Shown here piece after piece: positions 1 through 8,884 of a DNA stretch of 37,041 nt. The notes beneath the pieces were generated by a model, which saw only the letters and a program-made list of their open reading frames with translations, was not told where the DNA came from and ran no database searches. Both the position numbers and the translations under genes were made by a program. This stretch comes from Desulfobacteraceae bacterium (GTDB taxonomy: Bacteria > Desulfobacterota > Desulfobacteria > Desulfobacterales > Desulfosalsimonadaceae), in assembly GCA_021737545.1 (NCBI GenBank), contig JAIPDT010000009.1, positions 1 to 37,041 on the forward strand, in the 5' to 3' direction. Numbering within the stretch: position 1 is the stretch's first letter; each line of letters opens with the position of its first letter.

Positions 1-698
1 GACTCAACACAATAACTTGTCAATTCATACAAATTAAATACAAAAAGGCCTTCCCACGGAAGTACGGTCCCGTCTACCACACCTCGTTCCATGGCGGTAT
101 ATGTCTCGGTAACAGGCATATTTACAGGAGTTGCCCCAAAAGTCTTAAGAGCTTTGGTTACACTGGGGCTTGCAGTTCTAATCTTCATGCCCTTGAAATC
201 CTCCAGGCTTTTAATCGGTTTATCAACTGTGTTGAAATTCCCCCCTGGATGGCAAAAAAGCGAGAGTACCTTAAAATCCTTGTATTCTTTTTGAAATTCC
301 GGAACCTCTTCAAACATCTTCCACATAGCCCAGGATGTCCTGGGGCCTGACGGGACCATAAAGGGAAGCTCAAATACGCTGGTTAAAGGAAATCGACCGG
401 GTGTGTAGTCATGCAGGGTATAGGTGATATCAGCTATACCGCTTTTTACCAGGTCAACCTGATCCCCTGCCTTACCAAGGGCGCCGCCAGGGAAAAAATT
501 AACCTTAACCTGGCCGTCGGTGAGTTCGTTGATTTTCTCGGCCCACGGTTCGAATACTTTTACCTGTTGTGTGTGCTTTGGCGAAAAAGAGGTCGAAAAC
601 TTGAGCTCTATTGTCTCGGCTGCCCCGGTACCTGCAAACAACAAAACAACCCCGGCCATTAACAGAAAAGAAATACTTGTAATAATGGTTCTTTTCAT
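1..698 (-). CDS. TRAP transporter substrate-binding protein, DctP family (C-terminus truncated by window edge)
   Basis: Open minus-strand frame from ATG at 696-698 running off the left edge (absent from the ORF track because it has no stop). Translation MKRTIITSISFLLMAGVVLLFAGTGAAETIELKFSTSFSPKHTQQVKVFEPWAEKINELTDGQVKVNFFPGGALGK...MPVTETYTAMERGVVDGTVLPWEG is typical DctP with a signal peptide. AGGAGGGGACG RBS. Confidence 0.9.
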   Translation of the reverse strand, partial: MKRTIITSISFLLMAGVVLLFAGTGAAETIELKFSTSFSPKHTQQVKVFEPWAEKINELTDGQVKVNFFPGGALGKAGDQVDLVKSGIADITYTLHDYTPGRFPLTSVFELPFMVPSGPRTSWAMWKMFEEVPEFQKEYKDFKVLSLFCHPGGNFNTVDKPIKSLEDFKGMKIRTASPSVTKALKTFGATPVNMPVTETYTAMERGVVDGTVLPWEGLFVFNLYELTSYCVE

Positions 699-759
699 CG
701 TCCCCTCCTTTTTTTGTTGGTTTTGTATTACTTCGGCAAACGACTCTCCCCGTGCTTGT

Positions 760-1650
760 TTATTCTGCCAGCGAGGCAAGCCGCTCCAGATTGGCATACT
801 CCGTATCTATCTGGGCCTGAATCTCAGCAGCACCCTCGTCTGTAACCCCTTTGAACCGTTTTTGCAGCACCAGGTAATCTTTTACCGGCGCGGGTTTTTT
901 GATCTGTTTGGTGATTTTAATCTCTTTGCCGTTGACCATTTCATAGAGGTTCCAACAGTGGGTGGTCACGGCCAGCTTGGCCACCTCGATTGTTTTGGCC
1001 GGTGCATATCCCCAGCCCGTGGGACAGGGGGCATGAACATGGAGAAAAGCCGGTCCGTCCGCATCTTTTGCTTTGGCAACTTTTTTGCGCAGGTCTTCAA
1101 TATACCCCACCGAGGCCGTTGCAGCATAGGGGATGCCGTGTGCCCCGACTATCTGCATCATGTTTTTGCGGTTAACAAGCTTGCCTGCAGGCGTGGTTGT
1201 CGTAGAGGCCATCAGGGGGGTGGAGCTGCTGGCCTGGATGCCGGTGTTCATATAGGCTTCATTGTCATAACAGACATAAAGGATTTTGTCGCCACGCTCA
1301 AAGGCTCCTGAAAGGGCCTGCAGGCCGATATCTACCGTGCCGCCGTCTCCGGCCATGCCCAGCACTGTGATATCGGTCATCCCCCGGTGGGCAAATCCGG
1401 CCCTTATACCCGCGGCCACGGCCGCGGTATTTTCCAGATTCCCCTGAATACCGGGTATACCCAAGGTGGTCTCGTTTCCGTATCCTGAAAAAAGCGCGGC
1501 ACAGCTCGGGGGAATAACGATTACAGTTTTCTCTCCTAAAATATCCAGAATTACCCGAATGGCCAGCTCCAAGCCACAGCCTGCGCAGGTGCTGACTCCA
1601 TGGCCCACAAGCCCTCTGGCTGGATCTTTAATTGTAAGCATATCAAGCAA
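760..1650 (-). CDS. 2-oxoacid:ferredoxin oxidoreductase, beta (TPP-binding) subunit
   Basis: GHGVSTCAGCGLELAIR near the N-terminus, VLGMAGDGGTVDIGLQALSGAFERGDKILYVCYDNEAYMNTGIQ (TPP-binding GDG...N motif); adjacent to alpha, delta and gamma subunits. Confidence 0.93.
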   Translation of the reverse strand: MLDMLTIKDPARGLVGHGVSTCAGCGLELAIRVILDILGEKTVIVIPPSCAALFSGYGNETTLGIPGIQGNLENTAAVAAGIRAGFAHRGMTDITVLGMAGDGGTVDIGLQALSGAFERGDKILYVCYDNEAYMNTGIQASSSTPLMASTTTTPAGKLVNRKNMMQIVGAHGIPYAATASVGYIEDLRKKVAKAKDADGPAFLHVHAPCPTGWGYAPAKTIEVAKLAVTTHCWNLYEMVNGKEIKITKQIKKPAPVKDYLVLQKRFKGVTDEGAAEIQAQIDTEYANLERLASLAE

Positions 1651-2845
1651 CCTCCGTATAACGCCGTATAGTCATGGCATTTTCATTCACATCCAGCCAC
1701 TGTGCGGCAGGATTAAACGTGCCTTCCAACATCTGATCAATAGCCGTGGTTACCGCAACCGGCCTTAAATCCCGTCCGCCAAGGCCTGCTACATAGGGCT
1801 GGACCCTGACATCCGGACGTCTTTCGGACAGAGCGGATCTAACCTCCATGCAGACCGGGCCGGCCTGGGCACCCAGGCTCATGCTGCGATCAAGGACTCC
1901 CACATGGGCATTTTCGGGCACTATCCGAAGCAGATCCTCTGTGGGAAACGGACGGAAACAAACGATTCTAATGCTTCCCACTTTTTTGCCTTTTTCGCGG
2001 TATTGGTCCACAATGTGTTTAACCGTGCCGGACATGGATCCCAGACTTATAATGACAGCCTCTGCGTCTTCACACCTGTAGGCTTCAACAGGTTGGTATC
2101 CGCGGCCGAACCGGTTCTTGAATTCAGCCATGGTTTCCTTTATTATCCCGGATGCATTGTTAAACCCTTCGAACTGCTGATAGCGCATTTCCATAAACTC
2201 GGTTGAAGGGGTCAGATTGTTTATAAACATGGGATCCGACGGATCAAGCTTTAGATTCTTTGCTTCATAGAAAGGCAGAAAAGCGTCCACATCCTCCTGA
2301 TCCGGCACCATAACCGCCTGGCTCATGTGCGACAGAAAAAATCCGTCCATGCATACCATAGTAGGCAATAAAACATCGGCATGCTCGGCGGCCTTGTATG
2401 CGATCAAAATCAAATCCAAAACCTCCTGACAGTCTTCGGCATAAAACTGCATCCAACCGCTGTCTCTTACACTCATGGAATCCTGGTGGTCACACCACAG
2501 GCTCCAGGGGCTTACCAGCGCTCGATTTACAACCGGCATGACAATGGGCAGCCGCAATCCGGCGGCCACGCCGAGCATCTCAAACATCAGGGCCAGCCCT
2601 ACCGAAGAGGTGGCAGTACCCGTTCGAACACCGGTTAGCTGAGCACCTATGGCCACGGACATTGCCGAATGTTCTGACTCCACACGTACATATTCTGCAT
2701 CCAGCCGCCCCTGACTAACGTAATCAGACAAGACTTCCGCAATGGGGCTCTGGGGCGTAACCGGGTAGGCCGAGACGACACCGATCCTTGCCAATCTCAT
2801 GGCCTCGGATGCGGCGCCGTTGCCTTCAAGCATAATTCTTTTCAC
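1643..2845 (-). CDS. 2-oxoacid:ferredoxin oxidoreductase, alpha subunit
   Basis: LEGNGAASEAMRLARIGVVSAYPVTPQSPIAEVLSDYV, GVRTGTATSSVGLALMFEMLGVAAGLRLPIVMPVVNRAL. ORF runs to 2863; GTG at 2845 with GGGAGGTG RBS preferred. Confidence 0.92.
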   Translation of the reverse strand: MKRIMLEGNGAASEAMRLARIGVVSAYPVTPQSPIAEVLSDYVSQGRLDAEYVRVESEHSAMSVAIGAQLTGVRTGTATSSVGLALMFEMLGVAAGLRLPIVMPVVNRALVSPWSLWCDHQDSMSVRDSGWMQFYAEDCQEVLDLILIAYKAAEHADVLLPTMVCMDGFFLSHMSQAVMVPDQEDVDAFLPFYEAKNLKLDPSDPMFINNLTPSTEFMEMRYQQFEGFNNASGIIKETMAEFKNRFGRGYQPVEAYRCEDAEAVIISLGSMSGTVKHIVDQYREKGKKVGSIRIVCFRPFPTEDLLRIVPENAHVGVLDRSMSLGAQAGPVCMEVRSALSERRPDVRVQPYVAGLGGRDLRPVAVTTAIDQMLEGTFNPAAQWLDVNENAMTIRRYTEVA

Positions 2846-3143
2846 CTGACACCTCCCTTTCATCGATCATTTCAATCGAATCCTGCGGGCACACTTCTGC
2901 GCAGATGCCGCAGCCTTTACAGTATTTAAAATCTATCTCAAGGCTGCCGTTCTCCTTTTTGTCCCCGGTTCTTATTACATCCACGGGACAATGTTTTTCA
3001 CATATACCGCACAGAATGCACTGTTCCTGGTCCACAACCGGCCTGACGTCTCTCCAGGTGCCTGTCTGCGCACTGGAAAATATAAGAGCGCAAGGCCCGA
3101 GCACGGTTTTCTCCCGACCGGACTCCGAATCTGTTATTGGCAT
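2826..3143 (-). CDS. 2-oxoacid:ferredoxin oxidoreductase, delta subunit (2x[4Fe-4S] ferredoxin)
   Basis: Two CxxCxxCxxxC clusters: CILCGICEKHCPVDV and CKGCGICAEVCPQDS. Confidence 0.92.
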   Translation of the reverse strand: MPITDSESGREKTVLGPCALIFSSAQTGTWRDVRPVVDQEQCILCGICEKHCPVDVIRTGDKKENGSLEIDFKYCKGCGICAEVCPQDSIEMIDEREVSGEKNYA

Positions 3144-3161
3144 GAAATTTCCCCCTTTCGG

Positions 3162-3704
3162 TCATGCATTGGAAGCAATCTGCTCACAAGCGGTCCGGGC
3201 TGCTTCCAAATTAACTGTACCCTTGTCTCCGAATTTATCTTTAATTGCCGCCCCAACCGCATCGATACCTACCAAATCAGCGCCTGCCATGGCTCCCAGC
3301 ATAGCTGTATTAGGGATATCGACTTTTAAGGTATTTAGCGCAATGCTATGGGCGTCCACCCAAAACAATTTATGCTTGATAAACGGATAGTCTTCCCTGG
3401 TTCTGTAAGTATTGACTATAAATACAGTTTGATCAGATGTGCCGGCCATTACATCTATGCCCTTGTCCATTACCGAATCATCAAAAATAACTACGTAATC
3501 GGGTTCATACACAAATCCCTTTTTTTTGATAGGTTCCCGGCTGATAATAGCGTCCGCATATACCGGAGCACCGCGTCTTTCATGTCCGTAGGCCGGTATG
3601 GCCTGGGCATATCCGTTCTCATGGATGGCCACAGCCTCACACAACACCTTGGCGGCTGTCACTACCCCCTGACCGCCGACACCATACATTTTGATCTGTT
3701 TCAT
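3162..3704 (-). CDS. 2-oxoacid:ferredoxin oxidoreductase, gamma subunit
   Basis: MKQIKMYGVGGQGVVTAAKVLCEA...HERRGAPVYADAIIS is the characteristic gamma-subunit N-terminus. Confidence 0.93.
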   Translation of the reverse strand: MKQIKMYGVGGQGVVTAAKVLCEAVAIHENGYAQAIPAYGHERRGAPVYADAIISREPIKKKGFVYEPDYVVIFDDSVMDKGIDVMAGTSDQTVFIVNTYRTREDYPFIKHKLFWVDAHSIALNTLKVDIPNTAMLGAMAGADLVGIDAVGAAIKDKFGDKGTVNLEAARTACEQIASNA

Positions 3705-3744
3705 ATTAACCCTTTCTTTTAAACTGCATTGAATGGGCGCCTGT

Positions 3745-5289
3745 TCAAGGCTGGTTTTGCCTCTTTAGTTCGCGCTTTAAAATTTTGCCCTGAGGAGTCC
3801 TGGGAAAGTCCTCAAGAAAATAAACCTTTTTAGGAGCCTTATATGATGCCATCCTTTCCTTGCAAAAATCTATGAGATCTTCTTCGGCTACTGAGTCCCG
3901 TCCTTTTCTCAAGCGTATAAAGGCGGTCACGGCCTCTCCGTATTCCGGGTGGGAAAGCCCCACCACGCTGCATTCCTCGACAGCTTCATGAGTGTATATG
4001 ACTTCTTCAACCTCTCTGGGATAAACGTTTAACCCGCCGCTGATAATAAGATCTTTTAGTCTGTCGACGATATAGAGATATCCGGATTCGTCAAAACGCC
4101 CCACGTCTCCGGAATGAAGCCACCCGTCAACAATTGTGTTGGCTGTTTCTTCAGGGTGATTAAGATATCCCTTCATTATATTGGGGCCTCGAACCACGAT
4201 CTCTCCTTCTTCCCCTCCCGGCACTTCTTTTCCATCCGCATCAACGAGCTTTACTTCAACCAATCCGGCCGGGCTCCCGACAGCCCCGACTTTGTGCTGA
4301 AAAATATGGTTATAGGTAACAAGAGAGGCGGTTTCAGTAAGGCCGTAGGCCTCGTAAATATTTAACCCGAATGTATTTTGCCACTGACGGACGATTTCGG
4401 TGGGCATGCTGGTGGCTGCTGAAAAAGAGTATTGCACGGACCTCAGATGAGAATGGCAGTCAGGGTTGTTTAAAATCCGGATGTATACGGTGGGGACCGC
4501 ATACATCCGGGTTACCTGATTGGAACTTATCGAGGAAACAATTTTATCCATGTCAAATCCTCTGTGCAGCACAATGGTTGCACAGGCATAAAAACCGGCA
4601 TTCATTATATGGTTGGAGGCAAATACATGATTTAAAGGCATAAAACAAAGGCTTCTATCACATGGGGCAAGCCGCTCGTGGAAACAAACATTTCCAGCGG
4701 TATACAACAAGTTCCGATGGGTGAGCATGGCGCCTTTTGGAACTCCGGTGGTCCCGCCGGTATAAAGAACCACGCATGTGTCGTCAGGCTCGCAATCCAC
4801 GGTCAAATCAGAATCCGGCTCCGTAGTTCCACCTACATTCAGGCCCGAAAAAACATTGTCTTTTTCTATAATCAGGGACCCTTTGAGATTTTGCATTTTT
4901 TCAGGCAAAGGCAGATTCGAAGAAAGGCTCTCGGATGTGACCACGTAAACTGCGCCGGAGTCATTGACTTGATGCTCCAGCTCCGCACCTTTATAAGATG
5001 CGCTGATACAGACAGCAATAGCACCGAGCCTTACGATGCCGTAATATGTCATGATCCATTCAGGTCTGTTTTCGGCATAAAGGGCTATTCTGTCGCCTTT
5101 TGAAACACCGAGTTCCTGCAAATAAGCGGCAATCGAGTTGATGCAGGCATTTAATTCTTTATAAGAAAAGGCAAGGCCTTCGAATATCAAAGCCCTGGAT
5201 TCTGGGAAAAAAACGGCTCCTCTCTTTATAATATCCGATAAATTCAATGAGCAGCCCTCCGGAGAGTTAAAAGAAGTGTCCGAATACAA
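3745..5289 (-). CDS. AMP-dependent acyl-CoA synthetase/ligase
   Basis: ANL-family motifs YTGGTTGVPKGAMLTH, YGLTE, SGGLNVYPREVEE, PRTPQGKILKREL. Confidence 0.92.
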   Translation of the reverse strand: MYSDTSFNSPEGCSLNLSDIIKRGAVFFPESRALIFEGLAFSYKELNACINSIAAYLQELGVSKGDRIALYAENRPEWIMTYYGIVRLGAIAVCISASYKGAELEHQVNDSGAVYVVTSESLSSNLPLPEKMQNLKGSLIIEKDNVFSGLNVGGTTEPDSDLTVDCEPDDTCVVLYTGGTTGVPKGAMLTHRNLLYTAGNVCFHERLAPCDRSLCFMPLNHVFASNHIMNAGFYACATIVLHRGFDMDKIVSSISSNQVTRMYAVPTVYIRILNNPDCHSHLRSVQYSFSAATSMPTEIVRQWQNTFGLNIYEAYGLTETASLVTYNHIFQHKVGAVGSPAGLVEVKLVDADGKEVPGGEEGEIVVRGPNIMKGYLNHPEETANTIVDGWLHSGDVGRFDESGYLYIVDRLKDLIISGGLNVYPREVEEVIYTHEAVEECSVVGLSHPEYGEAVTAFIRLRKGRDSVAEEDLIDFCKERMASYKAPKKVYFLEDFPRTPQGKILKRELKRQNQP

Positions 5290-5426
5290 CTTCTATCCGC
5301 CCCCATGACAGACCTGTTATTTTTAAGGCAAAAACTCAGAGGCGACAGCGAAGCACGGGCAAGATTGGTTTACAGTACCCTAGTTTTGGTAAAAATACTA
5401 ATTTTAAATAGAAACCTGTAATAACA

Positions 5427-5462
5427 TATTTATTATATGACAAAATTTTAGTTCGATGTCAA
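5427..5462 (-). promoter_or_regulatory. Candidate sigma70-type promoter for the minus-strand ligase/OFOR operon
   Basis: On the minus strand TTGACA-19 nt-TATAAT (ttgacatcgaactaaaattttgtcatataat), upstream of the ATG at 5289. Both hexamers match consensus; spacer is slightly long. Confidence 0.45.
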
Positions 5463-5483
5463 CAAAGAAAAAAAACTTGTTTT

Positions 5484-5512
5484 TTGACAAAACACCTGAA
5501 AAATAGTAGATA
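5484..5512 (+). promoter_or_regulatory. Weak candidate promoter for the plus-strand rhodanese gene
   Basis: TTGACA-17 nt-TAGATA on the plus strand; the -10 match is poor. Confidence 0.25.
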
Positions 5513-5685
5513 GATGTTACGAAATATGAACGTTGTTATATGATTTTTATCACACCACATCAGCCGTGCTTTATATTTTCATTCTCTGCCCGCTCCTGCG
5601 GACAGTAAAGGACTGAACTGCAGAAGCTATTGAAATTCATGGCAGTATATTTTATCCTTTAATCACTACAATAAGGAGGCTGAAA

Positions 5686-6654
5686 ATGAAAAAGGGGGGT
5701 ATTTTAATTCTATTTACTGTTATTTTTGCAGTATCTTTTATGACGAAAGGACTGGCCATGGAACATCAAAGATCCGAACAGGACAGAAAAATTGAACCGA
5801 TTGTATCAACGGAATGGCTTGCTTCCAACATGGGCAGCGAAGATCTTGTTATTGTTGATATCAGAACCGCTTCGGATTACGCCGAAGGTCATATCCCGGG
5901 TTCGATCAATGCGCCCTTTGAATTCCCTGTTTCGGCATGGATCACCCAGAAAAACGGTCTTTTCCTGGAATTGCCCGATAAAGCGGAACTGTTTGAAACC
6001 ATCGGCGGTCTGGGAATCAGTCCGGATTCAAAGGTGGTATTGGTTACAGCTCCCAATCCCAAGGATCCCGCCCCTTTCTACGGGTTGGCCAATGCAACCA
6101 GGGCAGCAGACACCCTTATTTATGCCGGAGTACCAAATGTGGCCATTCTCGACGGAGGATATCCCAAATGGACATCTGCTGACAACGAAATCAGCACCAA
6201 GCCTGCCAAACCAACTGCGGTTGAATACAAGGCAGATGTAAATGATGCCATGTTTGTCCCCATTGACGAGGTTCACGCCGGTTTGAATAAAACAGATATT
6301 ATTGATGCCAGGGATGCCAATGTCTACTTCGGAGCCGCTGTGGAGCCCTGGACCGATAAGCCCGGCCACATACCCGGGGCATCCTCGCTGCCGGCTCCCT
6401 GGATATGGGATATGAATAAGGACGGGACATATACCTATAAAGACAGCAGCACGCTGGGTGCCATGGCATCGGGTGTGCTGGGCAAAGAAAAGAGTAATTC
6501 CTCCATTATTGTTTACTGCGGCGTGGGAGGATATGCAAGCTCATGGTGGTTTGTTTTGAGCCAGGTGTTAGGCTATGAAAACGTAAAGTTTTATGACGGC
6601 GCCGCTCAGGAATGGGGAAAGCATTATGATATGCGTGCCTTTAAATGGGAATAA
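5686..6654 (+). CDS. Exported double-domain rhodanese (thiosulfate/3-mercaptopyruvate sulfurtransferase family)
   Basis: Signal peptide MKKGGILILFTVIFAVSFMTKGLA; DIRTASDYAEGHIPGSINAPF and DARDANVYFGA...KPGHIPGASSLP; active-site loop VYCGVGGYASSWWF. AAGGAGGCTGAAA RBS. Confidence 0.92.
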   Translation: MKKGGILILFTVIFAVSFMTKGLAMEHQRSEQDRKIEPIVSTEWLASNMGSEDLVIVDIRTASDYAEGHIPGSINAPFEFPVSAWITQKNGLFLELPDKAELFETIGGLGISPDSKVVLVTAPNPKDPAPFYGLANATRAADTLIYAGVPNVAILDGGYPKWTSADNEISTKPAKPTAVEYKADVNDAMFVPIDEVHAGLNKTDIIDARDANVYFGAAVEPWTDKPGHIPGASSLPAPWIWDMNKDGTYTYKDSSTLGAMASGVLGKEKSNSSIIVYCGVGGYASSWWFVLSQVLGYENVKFYDGAAQEWGKHYDMRAFKWE

Positions 6655-6691
6655 AGGATTTCATGAATTCCGACACGGCGTGAAATAAAAT

Positions 6692-6741
6692 AGGTTCTTC
6701 CTCCGGGGAAGTCCTTTGGGGCGAAACTGGAGGAAGAACCT
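6692..6741. repeat. 13-bp perfect inverted repeat (IS200-type left-end hairpin)
   Basis: AGGTTCTTCCTCC (6692-6704) pairs with GGAGGAAGAACCT (6729-6741), ending just before the transposase start. Confidence 0.75.
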
Positions 6742-6840
6742 GTGCATGATTGGATGAGCTTATCGCATGTCCGGTGGGATTGCAAATACCATGTGGTAAT
6801 TGTGCCCAAGTACCGGAAAAAGCAGTTATATGGCAAATTG
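6692..6840 (+). mobile_element. tnpA: IS200/IS605-family remnant: left end plus first ~34 codons of the Y1 transposase TnpA, truncated
   Basis: GTG at 6742: (M)HDWMSLSHVRWDCKYHVVIVPKYRKKQLYGKLR matches the conserved TnpA N-terminus (SLSH..WDCKYHVV..PKYR), then homology stops. No catalytic HUH or Tyr region. Confidence 0.8.
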
Positions 6841-8850
6841 CGGTTTCCGCTTCTGCAAGAACGCCCTTACACCCTCTTTGGAAGCGTCTATGCAGGAAAT
6901 TTCCCCGGAACCCTGGTAACTGATTTCAAGGGCCTCTTCCAAAGTATCGGCTGCAGCGGCTTCATTGACCACCCTGGCAATGATCTCGAGCGCCTCCCTG
7001 CTCAAGGGTAGATCCCCGGCTTTTGGCTGTTCGTGGACAGTGAAAGGCGGAATTGAAACCGGCCCTTCCGGGACTTCCGGCATATTATTCTGCAGCTTCG
7101 AGACCTCCTCAATAGCAGCATCAATAAGCTCCGGGTATTCGGAAACGATTTTCCTGGCTATGCCGATATCTCCGGCCTCCTTAACCGATAGCTTTTGCGC
7201 CTTGCCGATCATGTTATGAAAGGTTTCCGCAGCATGAGGCCATTTGCGATACGGAATAACCACGCCGCCCATGCCTGGCATAATGCCCAGTGTAATTTCA
7301 GGCAGCTGAAAAAAAGAGTTCTCAGTGGCAACCAGGCTGTGGCAGCGCAGGGCCATTTCAACCCCGCCGCCCATGGCCAGACCGTTGACTGCTGCAACCA
7401 CAGGTTTGCTCATCCGATCAATAAAGTGCAGCACCTGTGAATTGCCTTTTGCCAGCTCCACTCCTGCCGAATAGTTATCAAAGGTCTCTACAAACCCCTG
7501 GATATCGGCGCCGGCGCAGAAGGCCCTTGTACCGTACCCGGTGATTATAAATCCCTTGACCGTGGTGTCGGCCTCGCCCTTTTTAAGTTCTCCCAAAATT
7601 TCTTTGCATGTGCCGGCTCCAAGGGCGTTGGCAGCCTGGGGCCTTCGGATTGTTATAATTCTGACCCCGTCCTTGTTATCCACCAGAATGTCGCGGGGGA
7701 AATCAAGGTACTGTTCTATCTCACGTTTCGGCTGCGGGAAGCCGGGACGTTCGGCATTGAAATCAGAAGTGATCCTGGAGACCTGTCCCGGCCCGAGGTC
7801 GCTCATGATATCAAAAACGCCCTTTTTAAATCCAAGAGCAATTATGCTGCCAAAGTTAAGGTCCGCGCGAGTCCCGATCTCCCGATCCGTAATGTCGTAG
7901 CACTGGGAAAAGACCAATCCAAGCATCCGGGTTCTGATCCATTCAGCCAGATCAAGAGGTACATCAACCTTTGTACCCGGCCGCAGTGTATTCCACTTGT
8001 CTACGGACAAAAGTATCGGCGAAGGTTTATAACATTCCCTTTCAGCCATTCTTCGTTTCTGGGACTCGTATGTAATGGGATTGCCTCCCGCCATATTCAA
8101 TACGAAAAACGGGCCTGCACCCACGAATTCTTCGGTAACATGGTCAACCTGCATGGTTGTTGCCCGATCCACAAGATAAGCAGCCTCATTGGTCCAGTTT
8201 TCAAAAATCCGGTTTAACAGAAAAGAAAAAACATTGCGCGTAACAACCGGGGCCTTGCCTGTGTGTGCAAAAAACCAGAGTAGATAATTAAGAACCGCCC
8301 GGTCCGCACCTTCCCAGTTGATAACCTCGACCGCCATGCTCCTCCACGCAGGCGCAAAAAAATGTGTAATAGTGGTACGTTCCGGATGGGAAAGCTCGTT
8401 GAATATCTGATCTGCAGGAATTGAACTGGTGTTGGATGTAAGAATCGCCTCCGGGCTTACAAGGCCTTCAAGCTGTGCAAAAATCTTTTTCTTTAAATCC
8501 AGATTTTCAGTAGCCGCCTCTATTATAAGGCCGCAATCCTTTATTTTATTGTAATCCGTAGTGTATACAATATTGCTTAACACTGCTTCGGCCTGCTCAG
8601 GGGTAAGCTTTTTTTTGTCAATTCCTTTCTGGGCGTACCCCTTGAACCTTTCTTCAGCGTTTTTAAGAGGTTCCTCCACAGCGTCGACAAGATAGAGTTT
8701 TTTCTCAGGAAGACCGGTTCGCAGAAAATAAGCGATATCGGGACCTATATGACCTGCGCCTATCACTGCCATTTCTTTGGGCAGATCGCGGTCCGGCCTG
8801 ATCAAAAACGGATTATAAAAAGATGGATAAAGAGGCTCTTTTTCCTTCAT
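6826..8850 (-). CDS. Bifunctional 3-hydroxyacyl-CoA dehydrogenase / enoyl-CoA hydratase (HAD N-terminal, ECH C-terminal)
   Basis: N-terminal Rossmann MAVIGAGHIGPDIAYFL..., TSNTSSIPADQI, THFFAPAW; C-terminal crotonase NGLAMGGGVEMALRCHSLVATENSFFQLPEITLGIMPGMGG with both catalytic Glu positions. Confidence 0.92.
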   Translation of the reverse strand: MKEKEPLYPSFYNPFLIRPDRDLPKEMAVIGAGHIGPDIAYFLRTGLPEKKLYLVDAVEEPLKNAEERFKGYAQKGIDKKKLTPEQAEAVLSNIVYTTDYNKIKDCGLIIEAATENLDLKKKIFAQLEGLVSPEAILTSNTSSIPADQIFNELSHPERTTITHFFAPAWRSMAVEVINWEGADRAVLNYLLWFFAHTGKAPVVTRNVFSFLLNRIFENWTNEAAYLVDRATTMQVDHVTEEFVGAGPFFVLNMAGGNPITYESQKRRMAERECYKPSPILLSVDKWNTLRPGTKVDVPLDLAEWIRTRMLGLVFSQCYDITDREIGTRADLNFGSIIALGFKKGVFDIMSDLGPGQVSRITSDFNAERPGFPQPKREIEQYLDFPRDILVDNKDGVRIITIRRPQAANALGAGTCKEILGELKKGEADTTVKGFIITGYGTRAFCAGADIQGFVETFDNYSAGVELAKGNSQVLHFIDRMSKPVVAAVNGLAMGGGVEMALRCHSLVATENSFFQLPEITLGIMPGMGGVVIPYRKWPHAAETFHNMIGKAQKLSVKEAGDIGIARKIVSEYPELIDAAIEEVSKLQNNMPEVPEGPVSIPPFTVHEQPKAGDLPLSREALEIIARVVNEAAAADTLEEALEISYQGSGEISCIDASKEGVRAFLQKRKPQFAI

Positions 8851-8884
8851 CGTATTCCTCCTGTTTATGCCGGTATATTGTAAT

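Noticed and set aside
520-1311. 263-aa plus-strand ORF in the track
   Set aside because: Antisense to the OFOR beta subunit and dctP; no recognisable protein family; the minus-strand frames give strong family matches.
6742-7011. 89-aa plus ORF treated as a full gene
   Set aside because: Only the first ~34 residues are TnpA-like; the rest is antisense to the HAD-ECH gene, so it is a remnant and not an intact transposase.
8560-8580. A third TGTATACAATA motif
   Set aside because: It lies inside the HAD-ECH coding sequence with none of the flanking 120-bp repeat; probably chance.
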